Source: Microbotryum silenes-acaulis (Eukaryota > Basidiomycota > Microbotryomycetes > Microbotryales > Microbotryaceae). From it: a stretch of 64,000 nucleotides of DNA. The stretch's first letter is position 1, and each line of letters starts with the position of its first letter. The stretch spans positions 496,001 to 560,000 of the forward strand of contig QPFY01000006.1 in assembly GCA_003665825.1 (NCBI GenBank), given 5' to 3'. A program made the position numbers and the translations under genes. The notes beneath the pieces were generated by a model. The model saw only the letters and a program-made list of their open reading frames with translations, was not told the DNA's origin and searched no databases. Shown here in pieces: positions 47,853 through 59,865 of the stretch.

Positions 47853-48116
47853 TGCAAAGTCTGTCTCACAAGGAGTGGTGCAAGGTCACGATGAGTTCCG
47901 CTTCGAGAGCTATGCTAGATGGCCGCCCCAATGTTGCACAGAACAGGTCCATGATGAGTCTACAGACACACTCAGTTACTACTACGGCTCGGGCGCGCTA
48001 TACATCCACCTCCCTGCGAGATGAAGGCTCGTTGCGGGCTCCGGCCGCACCTACCGGATCGTTTTTATTTATTTGATAGACTTCATTAACAGCATAATTA
48101 TATTAATACCTAGAAA
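47853..48116. other. 3' flank of NUDCD1 up to the Helitron
   Basis: No gene. The last bases are AT-rich, the usual target context of Helitrons. Confidence 0.5.
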
Positions 48117-48127
48117 CTAGGTGCGGC

Positions 48128-48144
48128 GGCGCGCTCTGCGCGCC
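48128..48144. other. Helitron A 3'-terminal hairpin
   Basis: 7-bp stem GGCGCGC/GCGCGCC with a 3-nt loop, 7 nt from the terminal CTAG. Confidence 0.85.
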
Positions 48145-48479
48145 ACCTCCCACCGTAACCGTTGACCCGCTGCAACAGCTGCGGTACTGTTGAGTAACGG
48201 AAGCGTAGTGGTTGAAGTCGGGAGAGAAGCGCGCGACGACGATCAAATGTACAGAGCCTTCATTTCATCACTGAACTCTTTTTTTGTTCTCTGGGAGCCC
48301 GATGATGGGCTCAGACCGTCGTCGAGACCCGCGTCGAGTGTGGACCTTTTCACGGATGCCTCCCGACATCGACATCCCTCACCTGCTATTGCCGGAGCTT
48401 CACTATGGAACTTTGAGATAACTTTTGATTTCAACATTATCCGCTTCTCCGTTCTCAGTCTGATGAAGCAAAACTCTGA

Positions 48480-48900
48480 CACCGTCCACATTCGTTGCTC
48501 GGGACAACGCGACATACAACTGGCCGTGAGAAAAGACGGGCGTCTCCAGACACACTCTTACCTGTTGAGACGCTGAAGGTACTCGATCAAGAACAGTGAT
48601 TCGTCTTGCAGCAGGTCGAGCACCATGTCGTTGATCTGATCCACCTGCGAATTTTTGGGCGCCAGAATTGCTCGATCTCGGAAGTATTCGACTTTCTCGC
48701 CTATTGACATATTGTCCAGTTCGAGCGCGGGGACGGGATAAACGTGTCTGATTAACCCGGATCTGTTCCTCGTGGTCGCCGGCAGGAGAAGCTCACGTGG
48801 GAGCGCGATAGAGTCTTCTGTTTTGTTCGCCGAGCCATCTCCAACTCTTAAGAGCCAATCTGCAAAGTCCTGTGCGTTTGCCCGTTCCGTTTCGGTCACG
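48480..48900 (-). pseudogene. Helitron helicase fragments in copy A
   Basis: Two segments of the PIF1-like helicase are fused by deletion. One matches the segment containing [19 protein letters not shown] and [16 protein letters not shown]. The other is the C-terminal HGQLYVALSRATNVDG. Here the Tyr codon of GQLYVALSR is intact (48514-48516), unlike in copy B. Confidence 0.75.
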
Positions 48901-50092
48901 AATCCCCTGTGATGTTACAGTCCAACCGGTCAGTTAGTCATGCTGCCCTGCGTTTTGCTTTGGAAAGATTGGCACACACCTGCCAACACGAAGGTCACTC
49001 CACCGAACCGAGCCGTTGAGGATCTGCCACGGGATGGTGAGCCGCAATTCACGGAACCAGAGCCTGTTTTCTTGCGTGATTCGTTACAACTATCAGTATT
49101 CTTGCTGTTGTCCATCTGTAGCAATGGCAGTGAAGACTCACATTTAGTGTCCCATGGACCCGGAATCTCAACCGTACGAAGTCAATCCTTCCGCTGTGTC
49201 ACTGACGTCCAATATCTGTTTTTCGTATCAGTTTTTCCGTCATATCTAAGACTGCACAGCCATGTCAAGGGATAACTCACGCATGCAGTGTCACCAGCTA
49301 ATGGTGAAGAAACAACTCGAGGGTTGACATTCAAAGAAGACCTGTTGAAGGGAATTGCTGCTTGGTAGTTTTCCATTAGCTCCTGAACAATCCCACACCA
49401 AGAGCACAGTTCATGAAGTTACTTACTCGAATCCGTAGCTATGCTGCATGCGGCAGCCATTTCTTGAGAAAACCTGTCCCGTATTCGTTGCAGAGCTTCC
49501 ACAACGACCGCTTCGGATGTCGCGAGCTCGAGGTGGCGATGGGATGAGGTGCGATGAGTAAGGTGTGAAGAGCAGGAGGGAGAAAGATGGAGAAGCCTGC
49601 GCCTCAGTTTAAACCGGGCTCATAGAATGTCGCGGAAGGCCGCAGAACGTCGTGGAGTGAAGCCCAGTGTCGGCAAGCCGTGACACGCTGGCGGGGCCCC
49701 TAACGGCGGAATTGGCGCACTGGCCGACACTACCCGAGGTCTGGCATAGATTTCGGCAGTGGCAGGAACTGGATGATTGAAGGAACTACGCTACGATGTG
49801 GTAGACACGCAAGACAGGTCGTCTCAGTCTGCTTCGGGAAGCAGAGGCTAGGGTCATGTGCCAGGCTGCTTTGATGGGAAATGGAACCTCGACGAACGTT
49901 GGAACGTCGGCGAACGTAGACGAAACGGTTTGTTGCTGGCCGACCCATGCTGAAACAGCGCTAGCTAGCTGGGACAGCTGGGACGCACTGGACCGAGAGC
50001 TGCCTATGACGTCACGCCACGTGGTTGTTCTTTGACGTTCTTTGTGTAGACGACAGTTGTTTTTAGTAGTTTGTAGATAGACTAGGTTCGGC

Positions 50093-50109
50093 GGCGCGCT
50101 CCGCGCGCC
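50093..50109. other. Helitron B 3'-terminal hairpin
   Basis: GGCGCGC/GCGCGCC stem with a 3-nt loop, 7 nt from the terminal CTAG; same position and stem as in copy A. Confidence 0.87.
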
Positions 50110-50291
50110 TCCTCACCACCGTGACCGTCACCAATGACTCGGTAACCCGCTGTAACGTACCGTACTTTCGTTGCAGCCGGCAGAGTCGCGTGGGACGACA
50201 AACGAACTACAGTCTTCATTTCATACGAGCTGCGGGATGGCGAGCCTCTGCTGACTGTCGCAGGTTCACTATGGAGTTTTGCTATAAATCT

Positions 50292-53200
50292 TCATTCTAT
50301 TAAGCCAAAAACCCTTCTAAAAACTATGTTTTCTGTTACATTATCTGCTTCCCCATCCTCAGTAGGGTGAAGCAAAACTTTCACACCGTCCACACTCGTT
50401 GCCCGGGACAACGCGACTTACAGTTGGCCGTGAGAAAAAACGGGTGTTTCCAGACACACCCCTACCTGCGCAAGTGACTGCCCCTGCGACTTGTTGATGG
50501 TCATAGCCATTGCCAGCCGAATAGGAAACTGGGTCCGGTGCAGAGTGAACGGAAGACCAGCTGATGATCCTGTTTTCAGTGTGATGCGCGGCAATAAGAC
50601 GGGCTGCCCAGCATGATCTCCTGTGAGGATGATTGTCTCGAGGACGCGGGTGTGTAACCGCGTTAACAATAGTCTTGTGCCGTTGCACAGCCCCGCAGCC
50701 GGATCCAAGTTCCGGAGGAGCATAACGGGACATCCTACTTTGAATTTTGCAGCATGCAACGGCATCCCTGCGATGTTGAGACTCTGAAGGTACTCGATCG
50801 AGAACAGTGACTCGTCTTCGTCTTCGACCGAATCCGCGCTGTAGAACGTTTGAGCGTCGCCCGGTAGCAGGTCGAGCACCATATCGTTGATCTGATCCAC
50901 TTCTGAGTTTTTGGGCGCCAGAATTGCTCGATTGCTGAAGTAGGCAACTTTTTCGTCTGTTGACATGTTGTCCAGCTCGAGCACGGGAACGGGGTAAACA
51001 TGTCTGATCAACCCGGATCTGTTTCTCGAGGCAGCCGGTAGGAGAAGATCGGATGGGAGCGCGATGGTGTCCTCTGTCTTGTTCGCCGAGCCGTCTCCGA
51101 CCCCTAAGAGCCAATCTGCAAAGCCCTGTGCCTTTGTCCGTTCCGTTGCGGTCATGCGATCTGCAGCGGCCAGAAGACGCATGTTTGTCTGAGCTCGCAC
51201 CGCAGGCTGTCAGTATAGGGTTTCAAAGGCAGGTAAGGAGTCTCCACTTACAGAGAGACGCAGTACTTCGACTTCTCCCCAAAAGTCAGCATTCATGATG
51301 CAAGCGTCGACAATCTGTGCAGGCGATGCCTTGAGAATAACGGGAAGGCATTGCTTCGGATCCCCTGTGAGGTTACAGCAGAGCCGGTCAGTTCTGCCCT
51401 GCGCTGTCTTTAGAGAGAATGGAACACACCTGCCAACACGACGGTCACTCCACCGAATCGAGCCGTTGAGGATCGCACATCTTGCAACATCCTGTCCACC
51501 AGCTGGAAACATCGACGGTGCTGCATCGGTGCTTCGTCCCAGACGATCAAGTCGCACATCCGAAAAAGCTCGGCGAGCTGTCCTTGTTTCGGAACGTTGC
51601 ACGTAGAGTCGTCGAAGATGTCGATCGGGATCTTGAACCGTGAATGTGCCGTTCTTCCTTTTGGCAGTAGCAGTGCAGCAATACCCGATGATGCAACGGC
51701 AAGAGCGTATTTTCCCTCGGACCGAATCCGAGCAAGGATCGTTTTTTCCAAGAACGTTTTGCATGTCCCTCCTGGAGCATCGATGAAGAAGACCTTTCCG
51801 CGGTTGTTCAGGATTGAGTCAAGAACGGTTTCAACAACAATGCGTTGTTCGGTGTTGCACGACTCAATGTTCTTTCTCCAGAGCGCATCCATTTCGTGAA
51901 GTTCCGCTGGTGTCGCTGATTCCTCCAGATTAGACGGTTTGTTGCAGCTTCGTCATCGAACTGGATTGTTGGCAACGGCAGACCGTGGTCTGCTAATGAG
52001 GAATCGAGCCGTTGGAGAATATTGTTGAGCTGAAGCAGCCCCCAGTTAGCGACATGCTCGGGCGTGATCATCATCTGTTGCCTTTGGTTTCGGAGGTGGT
52101 ACTCGACGTCCTGGGTGAGGTTGTCATAGTGCTTCGTCGCGCCGCGTTTGTCACTCCATCATCGGCCGTTAACAGCATGGCAAACAGGTGCCGCAGCTCG
52201 TGCCCAGTGCGGAAGATCGCCGCTTCGGTCAGACATCTGTCGGCTTCAGCGTCGTTGCGTAGGAGTCCCCGTTCGACACAGGCTTCCCGGAAGGTTCGAA
52301 ACTCAACACCGTTGAACGTCCTCAGATGCGCAAACGTTGTCGGTGAAGGAACCTTGAGAAGAAGCAGTCTCAGGTAGTACCGCTCGCCGCCTTCAGGACC
52401 ACAAAAAAAGATTCTTCCGATTGTCCGGTTGTCCCTTTTCCGTCGCACCCAAGCTCGATCTTCGCTGTTCCACCTGAATCGGGTCGGCACGTCGGCGTAG
52501 AGCAATCCTTGCGCGTTGAGATCAGGAGGTGTCTTGGCGCACAGTTTCAGGAAGGCGGTTAACGTTGTCTCCGGTGGGGCTGATAGATCTGGAGCTCCCT
52601 TATCGGAGTCGAACCAAACTTCCTGCTCATTTGGGAGGTGCAGCGCGAGTCTGGCCACTGCGGGATCCCGATCGTGCATCTCGAATCGAAATATTCGGTG
52701 AATGGCTTCCGGAGCGCAAACATATCGAGCGTCAAGGAAGTCGTTGATTTCGTCTCGAGCTCCGGGTTCGTCAATCGTGAACGAAGTTCGGTCGTGTCCC
52801 TTGTAAACATATTTGTAGAGATATTTGACTGCTGCAACCCCGCTCGCAATTTCGATGTTGACATGACAATTGTACTTGGAAGCAAGCCACGGATTTGTAG
52901 GAACAACGTTTGCATCCGTATAAACTTCTTCTTGCGCGGTGCCCGGGAATTTGACATATTGGTGTATTCTGCGACGCCGGTAGTGAGGATATCCACCGTC
53001 TTCGCTGGTCGTCCGCGGTTGGAGTTGTTTAGGAAACCTTTTGGTACACTTCCCATGGTCGTCGTGGCACGCATGTTTGCCAGGACAATCACACCGCCGG
53101 TGGAGCATGCAGTTTGTGATAGTCTCAAACAACGCAGGGAACTTTTCGGGGTCCGGTATTTCCGCAGTAACGATCTTGTCGTAGTCGTCAATTGTCTTTG

Positions 53201-55416
53201 GCTTGTCTTCTGGGTCCATGATTAAAAGGATGTGGGCGTGAGGCAGCCCGCGCTTTTGAAATTCGACGACATAAACATATGCGATGACCTGTGCAAAGAA
53301 TTGAGGCTTGTGAGCATTCTATCAGCTCTGTTTCGACTGAGTCCCAGATTGACATACCTTCCCAAAGACTCCTGGTGCATGGCCACGGCCTAATACATCC
53401 GCAAGGAGGGCTTTCAATTTCCCGTGAAAGACCCGTGCTACTATGTCGGGACGGTCGGATGCGGCTTGCCCGGGAAGCAACGCGTTGACGATTTCCGACC
53501 AGGCAGGATTGCATGTCATCGTGATGAATATGTCCGGAGCACCGAAAACACGAACGATGGCCATAGCATCTTGGTAAAGTTGGACCATTTGGCGTGGCGA
53601 TCCGGTGTGTGACGACGGTAGAATTACTCTCTTGCCAATCTGCGCGGGATCGAATCCTTCAGCCAGACTTGCTTGAAGGGACGAATACTCTTCGGCTCTG
53701 AGCTTTTTTTGATTTGTTCTCATCCACCGAAGCCGATCCTGTTCAGTTAGTGCCCAGGCGTCGGCAACAAATTTCTGGAACAACCGGCCTCCAAGGAACA
53801 ATGTCGGGTAGCTGATATTGTTGGGACGGATATGGAAGTAGTACGCGTTGAATTGGTTTTGCGTTACACGTTTCGAGCCGCTCGGCCCGGTTTGTGGGTT
53901 ATTGTGGGCGTTGGTGTTATCCATTGTGTGTTGCAAGACGCCGTCTTCGTCCCGCACCCGTCGAGCTGCCTCCGTTGCGGAAGTATTTTGGCTGAGGGGG
54001 ATTCTGTCGTAGTACCAGTCTTCGCCGTATGGTAACAGTAGCGGATATGTCAGGGCCATGAGCGCAGGGTGCCCATCGTAAATGAATTGAATCCCGTGGC
54101 TGTTGTCGTTTGGCGGGTGACGTAATCGGACGACAATCTCTCTTCTCGAAGACCGGTATTCTGTGTCGTCCCCGGGTAGAATGACGGCAACCTCGTCTTG
54201 CGTCGGCAAGTTGTAGGTTCTTGGGTCTCGATTGCGCGGTGCAAGTAAGCGCAGCTGGTACATGTGAGACGCATCACTGTCCATGAATTCTTTTGCTGTC
54301 AAGAACAGTTTGACGCGCCTGTTGTGATGTTGCAGCATACCGTCGAGTAGTGGAACAATTTGTTGATATGCCGTGTCCAGACGGTCCATTGAATCTGCGT
54401 CGCGCTTCAATGCGTTCCGTCGGAGCCAGGAATAGAATCTGCGCAAAGACTGGGTTGCTTGCTGGGTATGGTGCCAGGGTGCCGATACGATGAAATACGT
54501 TCCCGCTCAGGTAGAAAGATGGTGGCCCGGAACCGCTGATGATGCCATGACCTTTGCTTGTCCCGAATGATGCCATAGCAAAGCTTTCATTGAATGCCAG
54601 AATGCGTTCCCGAAAGATCTTCTCAACTGTTTCACGGATATTCAGCAAGGCTGTTAGTCCGCTGTACTTGATTTAGCAGGTTGAAGGAATGGACGTGTAC
54701 CGACCTGGACCATCGCCAGTCAAAAGCGCGAGCAGCTCGGGGGGCGGTTTTTCGATTCCAGGTAGCCGAACTTTGCCGTCCGCGCAACAGGTTTTGGATG
54801 GTGTGACCTCGCCTGGGGTCGATGATCTTTCGAACTCCCAGTGTAAAGCCGAACAGATTGGACACTGCAATGTCATTGAGCCGAGATCGTGTCGGGCGAA
54901 AGGCCCTTCCGGCAGCGGCAGCAGAGCAGTCGGGGGGGTCCGGTTCGATCGCACTCTTTCGCGTTGGCGTCGTTGGCGCTGCTCCGCGGATCGGCGATCG
55001 ACGGCAGTAGTGGTCGAAGTTGCAGTTGCGTCTGTACCTGACCCCGCGACGTGAGATAGGTCTGGAACTGGTTCATAACGTGGGCGAACGGATCTCAAGC
55101 CTGGAGGTGAAGGACTGCGGGCGCATCGCAGTTGCCCGGCTGCCGATGCAGATTGACTCGACGATCCAATTTGCGCGACGTCGTCTTCTTCGATTCGCCG
55201 CTGCTGCCTCTCGCGAAGTCGTCGTTGTCGCTGTGCTTCGGATCTGAGATTGTTCGAGGTTGCTGGCGGCGGCGTCTGTGCGATTAGAGCGGGGGCCGGG
55301 TTGTGCGGAGGGACGCGAGCAGCCTCACGGGCGGCGCGCTCAGCTCGCTCACGTTGCCGACGTCTCTGCTGCCCCTCTGCTCTCCGTGAAGGTTGTTGTA
55401 GAGGAGACGATGACAT
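50292..55416 (-). pseudogene. RepHel (Rep/helicase) of Helitron B, degraded
   Basis: The gene starts at ATG 55416 with a basic, Arg-rich N-terminus. The Helitron-like N domain follows (NPQTGPSGSKRVTQNQFNAYY, TMTCNPAWSEI), then the HUH motif in FQKRGLPHAHILL, completed by a clean intron (about 53357-53289). The helicase has Walker A APGGTCKTFL, DLIVWDEAPM and INKSQGQSL. Usable splice signals remain, but I see three frame breaks (about 54390, 52150 and 51930) and a TAA at 50418-50420 replacing Tyr in the GQLYVALSR motif. The Walker A also has Cys where Gly is usual. The reading frame after the TAA continues to a TGA at 50292. Confidence 0.82.
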
Positions 55417-55689
55417 TTCGGCAGTGGCAGGAACTGGATGATTGAAGAAAGTACGCTACGATGTGGTAGACTCGCAAAACAGGTCGTCTCAGTCTGCGTC
55501 GGGAAGCAGAGGGTCATGTGCCACGCTGCTTTGATTGAAAATGGAACCTCGGCGAACGTGGGCGAAACGGCCTGTGGCCGGCCGAGCCTTTCTGAAACAG
55601 CGCTAGCTGGCTCAGGGGCACGCTGGACCGAGAGCTGTTGCAGTAGCGAAACTATTATGACGTCACGCCACATGGTTTGTCTGTTGGTT

Positions 55690-55764
55690 TGTCTTTCGTT
55701 CTTTGACGTTCTTTGTCTCCCGTTACGTCTTTAGTAGATAGTAGATTGTCTCCCGTTACGTCTT

Positions 55765-55795
<31 letters not shown>

Positions 55796-55886
55796 ATAGT
55801 AGATAGTAGATAGATAGTAGATTCTTTGACGTTCTTTGTCTCCCGTTACGTCTTTAGTAGATAGTAGATTGTAGACTGTAGATAGA
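55690..55886. repeat. Multiplied Helitron 5'-terminal sequence
   Basis: Three copies of a segment containing CTCCCGTTACGTCTTTAGTA (near 55717, 55749 and 55838), two of them preceded by TTCTTTGACGTTCTTTGT. GTAGATA runs lie between. On the minus strand each copy would follow a TCTAC-type start, like the true 5' end. Confidence 0.75.
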
Positions 55887-56014
55887 TTCATACCTAAAAA
55901 CCTTCGGAAAAGTCGGAGGGAATGCTGTTACGCACACTGGCAGAAGCCAGTAGTGTAGGACTCATTGACCCTGCATCAGGATCAATCATACCTACTAAAA
56001 CCCCCTTGGGTGGC

Positions 56015-59000
56015 TTACAGAGACACAAGGCGACCCTTGGACTCCTGACTGGACGCTCGAAGCTCCTCGAATTCCGTTTCGGTGATCGGTTCCAAAGGAT
56101 CCGACGAGAATCGGCGGCGGCGACAGAGCTTCCAGATCGAGTGGAAGAAGAGGACTCGTAGTTCGACAAGTCGACTTTCCGAGCGAGACACGGCTGGACA
56201 CACGAAGTCCACGAAGTCGGGGTGTGGAGTCGGGGACAGAGCAGACCAGAGACGATGGGCAAAAGGGCAGCCCACCGCGAGGTGGACCAGGCACTCGGGC
56301 GCTTCCGAGAGGCACATCACACATGAGGAGGATCGATTGTTGGAGTGGGGGCTGGTCGAGGATGCGAGTTGGCGACCTGGATGGAGGGATCCCAAAGAGA
56401 GGAGGTGCACGGTATCTTCGGCGTCCGAGTGAACCCTGCGAATCTTGCGTAAGGCCTTCCACCATGCATTCCATCGTTGCTCCTGCAGAGTGAAGACCTC
56501 CTGGTGTCGCTTGGGGAGGATGGGAGGGTAGAGGAAGGCGTGGTGGCGTTTGGACGCGTTGACGAACGAAGACGGCGTCATCACCTCGCCATGGGGACCT
56601 CGAAACAGCGTCGGGTTCACCGAGAGTTGAATTCCATGGCCTGCTGGGAAAAAGAGCACGTGCGTTGCCCATCGCTCGAGGTTGTGGCTCTTGGACAGTT
56701 CGGGGGGATTGAGCGTTGTCACCGACGCCCAGGCTTCGAAATAGCGGACCCAACGAGGAGGAAGGAGTTTCCTCGTCTTTCTCACGGCATGGCCCCACTT
56801 TGGAGGAGGATGGCAGAAGTATGCCCACCAGATCCAGATCCAAGGACGACGATGCTGGTTGGGGGCCGGTCTGGACAAGGTGAAAGGAGTTGGTTGGTTC
56901 GGTGCCTGGAGGCGAATGCGGATGTCGAAGAGGTGGCGTGTGAAGCAGCCGTCCGGAGCCCGGAGCTGGAAGACCCACTTCGCGTGATCGATCGCTAGAC
57001 GCCGAGGCAGATCAATCAAGCCGAAGCCGCCGTGATCGAGAGGGGTGCAGACGCGCGACCGGGAGACCTTCGGACGTCGCTGAGTACCATCCGAAGCTCG
57101 ACCGTGAATGGCGAGCATGGCGGCCTCCTCGATCTCCTTGACAACGCTCTTGGGGGCGGGGAGGAATCGGCTGTAGTACAGGATCTTTGTGTAGCAGTGG
57201 ATGTTGATGATCGAACACTTGGCTGCATATGGAAGATCGTACATCGGAATTGAGCGTATCCGAGCGATGGTCGAGGCCTTGACATCTTCCCAGCCCGCAT
57301 CCTCGGCGATCTCCACCCCGACCTGAATACCAAGGTAGCGAAACTGCGAATCGCTGAGACGCCAGGTCCCGAGATCTGGGGCGATCGGCCGATCCCGAAA
57401 AGCTCCAAGGGGGTAGAGGAAAGATTTGGCGTTGCTGAGCTTGCTGGCACTTGCCCGTTCGTAAAGCTCGATCGCCCGATTGAGGTGGTCGAGGTCCGAG
57501 AGGTTGTGGAGTGCGCAGCAAGCGTCGTCGGCAAAGAGGAGTTCTCGAATGTTTTGGAGGCCCGCAATCTCGATGCCCTTGACTCTCAATCGAATCTGAC
57601 AGGCAAAACCCTCGATCGCCAGAACGAAGAGAGACGGAGCCAGAGGATCACCTTGCCGAACGCCCGACAGGATGTCGAAAGCGGCAGAGAGCCAACCGTT
57701 GAGGAAGATCGAAGCGGATTGGTTGGTGTAGGTCGCTCGGCACCATTGGCGGGCTTTGGGGCCGAGGCCAACGGCGCAGAGGACTGCATCAAGGTACGCG
57801 TGGAAAAGACGATCGTAAGCCTTTTCAAAGTCCATCACCGCTAGCATGCCGGACACGGGTGTTGAGCCCGGAAGTCCAGGGTCCATGAGACACTGGACCT
57901 CAGCGATGTTCGTGCCGATCCAACGGTTCGGAACAAAGCCACGTTGGGTTGGGCCGATCAGGGACTCGAGCAAGGGAGCGAGGCGCTGGTTGTGGGCTTG
58001 GGAGATGATGCGCTCGTCCGCATTGATGAGCGATGTGGGGCGTTTGTTCGAGAGCTGATCCCTCTCGCCGCGTTTGTGGATGAGATGGATGTGGGCGGTG
58101 TTGCGGGGAAGAGGTCCAGGCTGACGGGCCTCGGTGGGGATCGAGTTTATGACGTTTCGAAGAATCGGGCCAGTGGCCGGCCACGTAGCGCGATAGGCCG
58201 GTGCCGAAACCAGATTCTTGTTTCCGCACCGTCCGGTGCCGAATCCGAATTCCTGTTCCCGCAAACTCAACCGGGAGGCCGTCAGGCCCTGGCGAAGAGT
58301 TCGACTTACACGCCTCTTGAGCCTTTGTCATCTCCTCCAACGGGTACGCTTCCTCGAGCATGAGTGAGTCCGCGGGGGAGAGGCGAGTTGAAGCGAGGCC
58401 GTCGATGATCGCCTTCAGGGCCGCGTCATCGATGGGACGGTCCTCATAGACCCGCTCGAAGTAGTCGCTGGCCGCTCCAAGCATCGAATCCGGGTCGGAA
58501 TGAACAACATCGTTGACCGTGAGCGAAGGGATGAGGTCGGATGCTCGCACTTTGCGCAGGCGGATGAAGATGGAAGAGGGACCCGCCAGAGAGGGGTCGA
58601 GGCGGGACCGCAGGGCCGCGCCGTTGCTCCGACCCTCCACGTCGGAACCGAGCGAACGTCCGGGCCAGAGCCTGCAGCTCGGGCAGCAGGCGGTGTTTGG
58701 TGGACGTCCAAGCTTCTGGTGGATCGTTGGGCGTCTGGAGGAGGGCTTCGTTGTAAAGGGTGCGGACAATGGAAGTGAGGTACTCGCAGGTCGCGTCGCC
58801 CTCGATCACGTGCAAACCCAGCTTGAATTTGCCCGGACCGATGTCGATTGCGCCCAGCACTTGGAACCGTGCCACAACCATTGAGTGCGTCGATTTGAGG
58901 ACAGGAGCCCAAATTTTGTGATCATGGAAGAGGTCGACCCAATCAGGCGAGACATAGATGCGGTCGAGGCGACGGCATGTGCCGGGCGCTGAGCGATTCG

Positions 59001-59634
59001 TCGTGGCTCGTCCTTTGGGATGGTGGAGCCGATAGGCGTCGAAAAGATTGTTGGCCGTGGCAAGGTCGCGCATCTCCTGACCCCCATAATTCGTTCCGTT
59101 TTGGTTCTCCGAATCGAGGGGTTGGGACTCAACACAATTCCAGTCCCCCCCGACTAGGAGCGCAGGCGGCGAGGGTTCGTCACGCACGACTTGTCGGAGG
59201 GCGGTGCTGAGATGTGAGAGGAAGCGCTTTTTGTCTGGCTTGTCGGAGGAAGGCGCGTATATTGATACAACCCGGACCTTTGAATCACCCACACGAAAGG
59301 TGGCGTCGGTGACTCGGTCCGGGAAAGAAAAAGAGGCACGAAGAGTGTTGGGAGGCGACTCGGGATCAATAGTAATGACCACGGAGTCGCTCTTCCAGAG
59401 TATGGCAGTGTTGTTGAAAGGAGTGAAGAGAGCGGAGAGCTTTAAGTCTTGGCACTCCTGAGTCCACTGGGCCACCCTTTCGGGGGAAGGTCGGCCAGTT
59501 TCGCTCAGGAGAAAGACGTCGGCGTTATGGGAGCGGAGATTGGAGAAAAGAGAGGCACGCTTACGGTCTTCATTGATTGACTGCACGTTGGCAGCAACAA
59601 AAGACACGTTTGGGATCTTAGTTGTGCTCATCAT
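56015..59634 (-). pseudogene. LINE ORF2 (endonuclease / reverse transcriptase), broken
   Basis: From ATG about 59634: the AP endonuclease domain has VSFVAANVQSINEDRKRA, LLSETGR, VGGDWNCVE and RRLDRIYVSPDW. The RT domain has SPGPDGLPVEF, LINADERIISQ, GMLAVMDFEKAYDRLFHAYL, SGVRQGDPLAPSLF and the catalytic FADDA. The end has a CCHC-like finger (CVMCLSEAPECLVHL, then GCPF). Two lesions break the frame: a one-base shift near 58670 and a 67-bp insertion at 58196-58262, directly after GLPVEF. Confidence 0.85.
58196..58262. repeat. 67-bp insertion in LINE RT: two 30-bp direct repeats
   Basis: Units 58198-58227 and 58233-58262 both begin CCGGTGCCGAA and end CCGC, separated by ACCGT. Removing the 67 bp restores a continuous RT reading (VEF followed by YRATWPATGP), so it is an insertion, not part of the element. 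Confidence 0.75.
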
Positions 59635-59865
59635 CTTGGTCCATAGCGTCTTCCACGTCCTTGGGAGGTGCTTCTTGGTCTTTGGCTTCTTCGTCGGCCT
59701 CGTCGTCGGCGTCGGCGTCATCGGGTCGGGCTTTGGGCGCGGCTGAGGGCAACGGCGTGGGCGAAGAGGGCTCGGGGGTCGGCTCGGAGGCTTCGAGGGC
59801 AGGCGCAGTGGGAGGCGCTTCACGAGTGGCTGGCGTGGAGAGGGCGGCAATCGACTTGGATCGAG

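Larger units (their letters stand above)
48117..50081 (-). mobile_element. Helitron A, internally deleted copy
   Basis: On the minus strand it begins TCTATCTAC (from 50081) and ends with a GC-rich hairpin 7 nt before a terminal CTAG (48120-48117), followed by host T. Those are Helitron hallmarks. The interior keeps pieces of a PIF1-type helicase gene (about 48480-48900), an intron-like segment matching the neighbour copy and the shared 5' end (about 49730-50081). About 49060-49730 does not match the neighbour. Not capable of moving itself. Confidence 0.82.
50082..55886 (-). mobile_element. Helitron B, near full-length
   Basis: Minus-strand element of 5.8 kb: it starts TCTATC (from 55886) after host A and ends with a hairpin and CTAG (50085-50082). 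The next base is the first base of Helitron A. It carries one RepHel gene with Rep (HUH) and PIF1-type helicase parts, now broken. The 5' end holds extra copies of its own terminal sequence. Confidence 0.85.
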
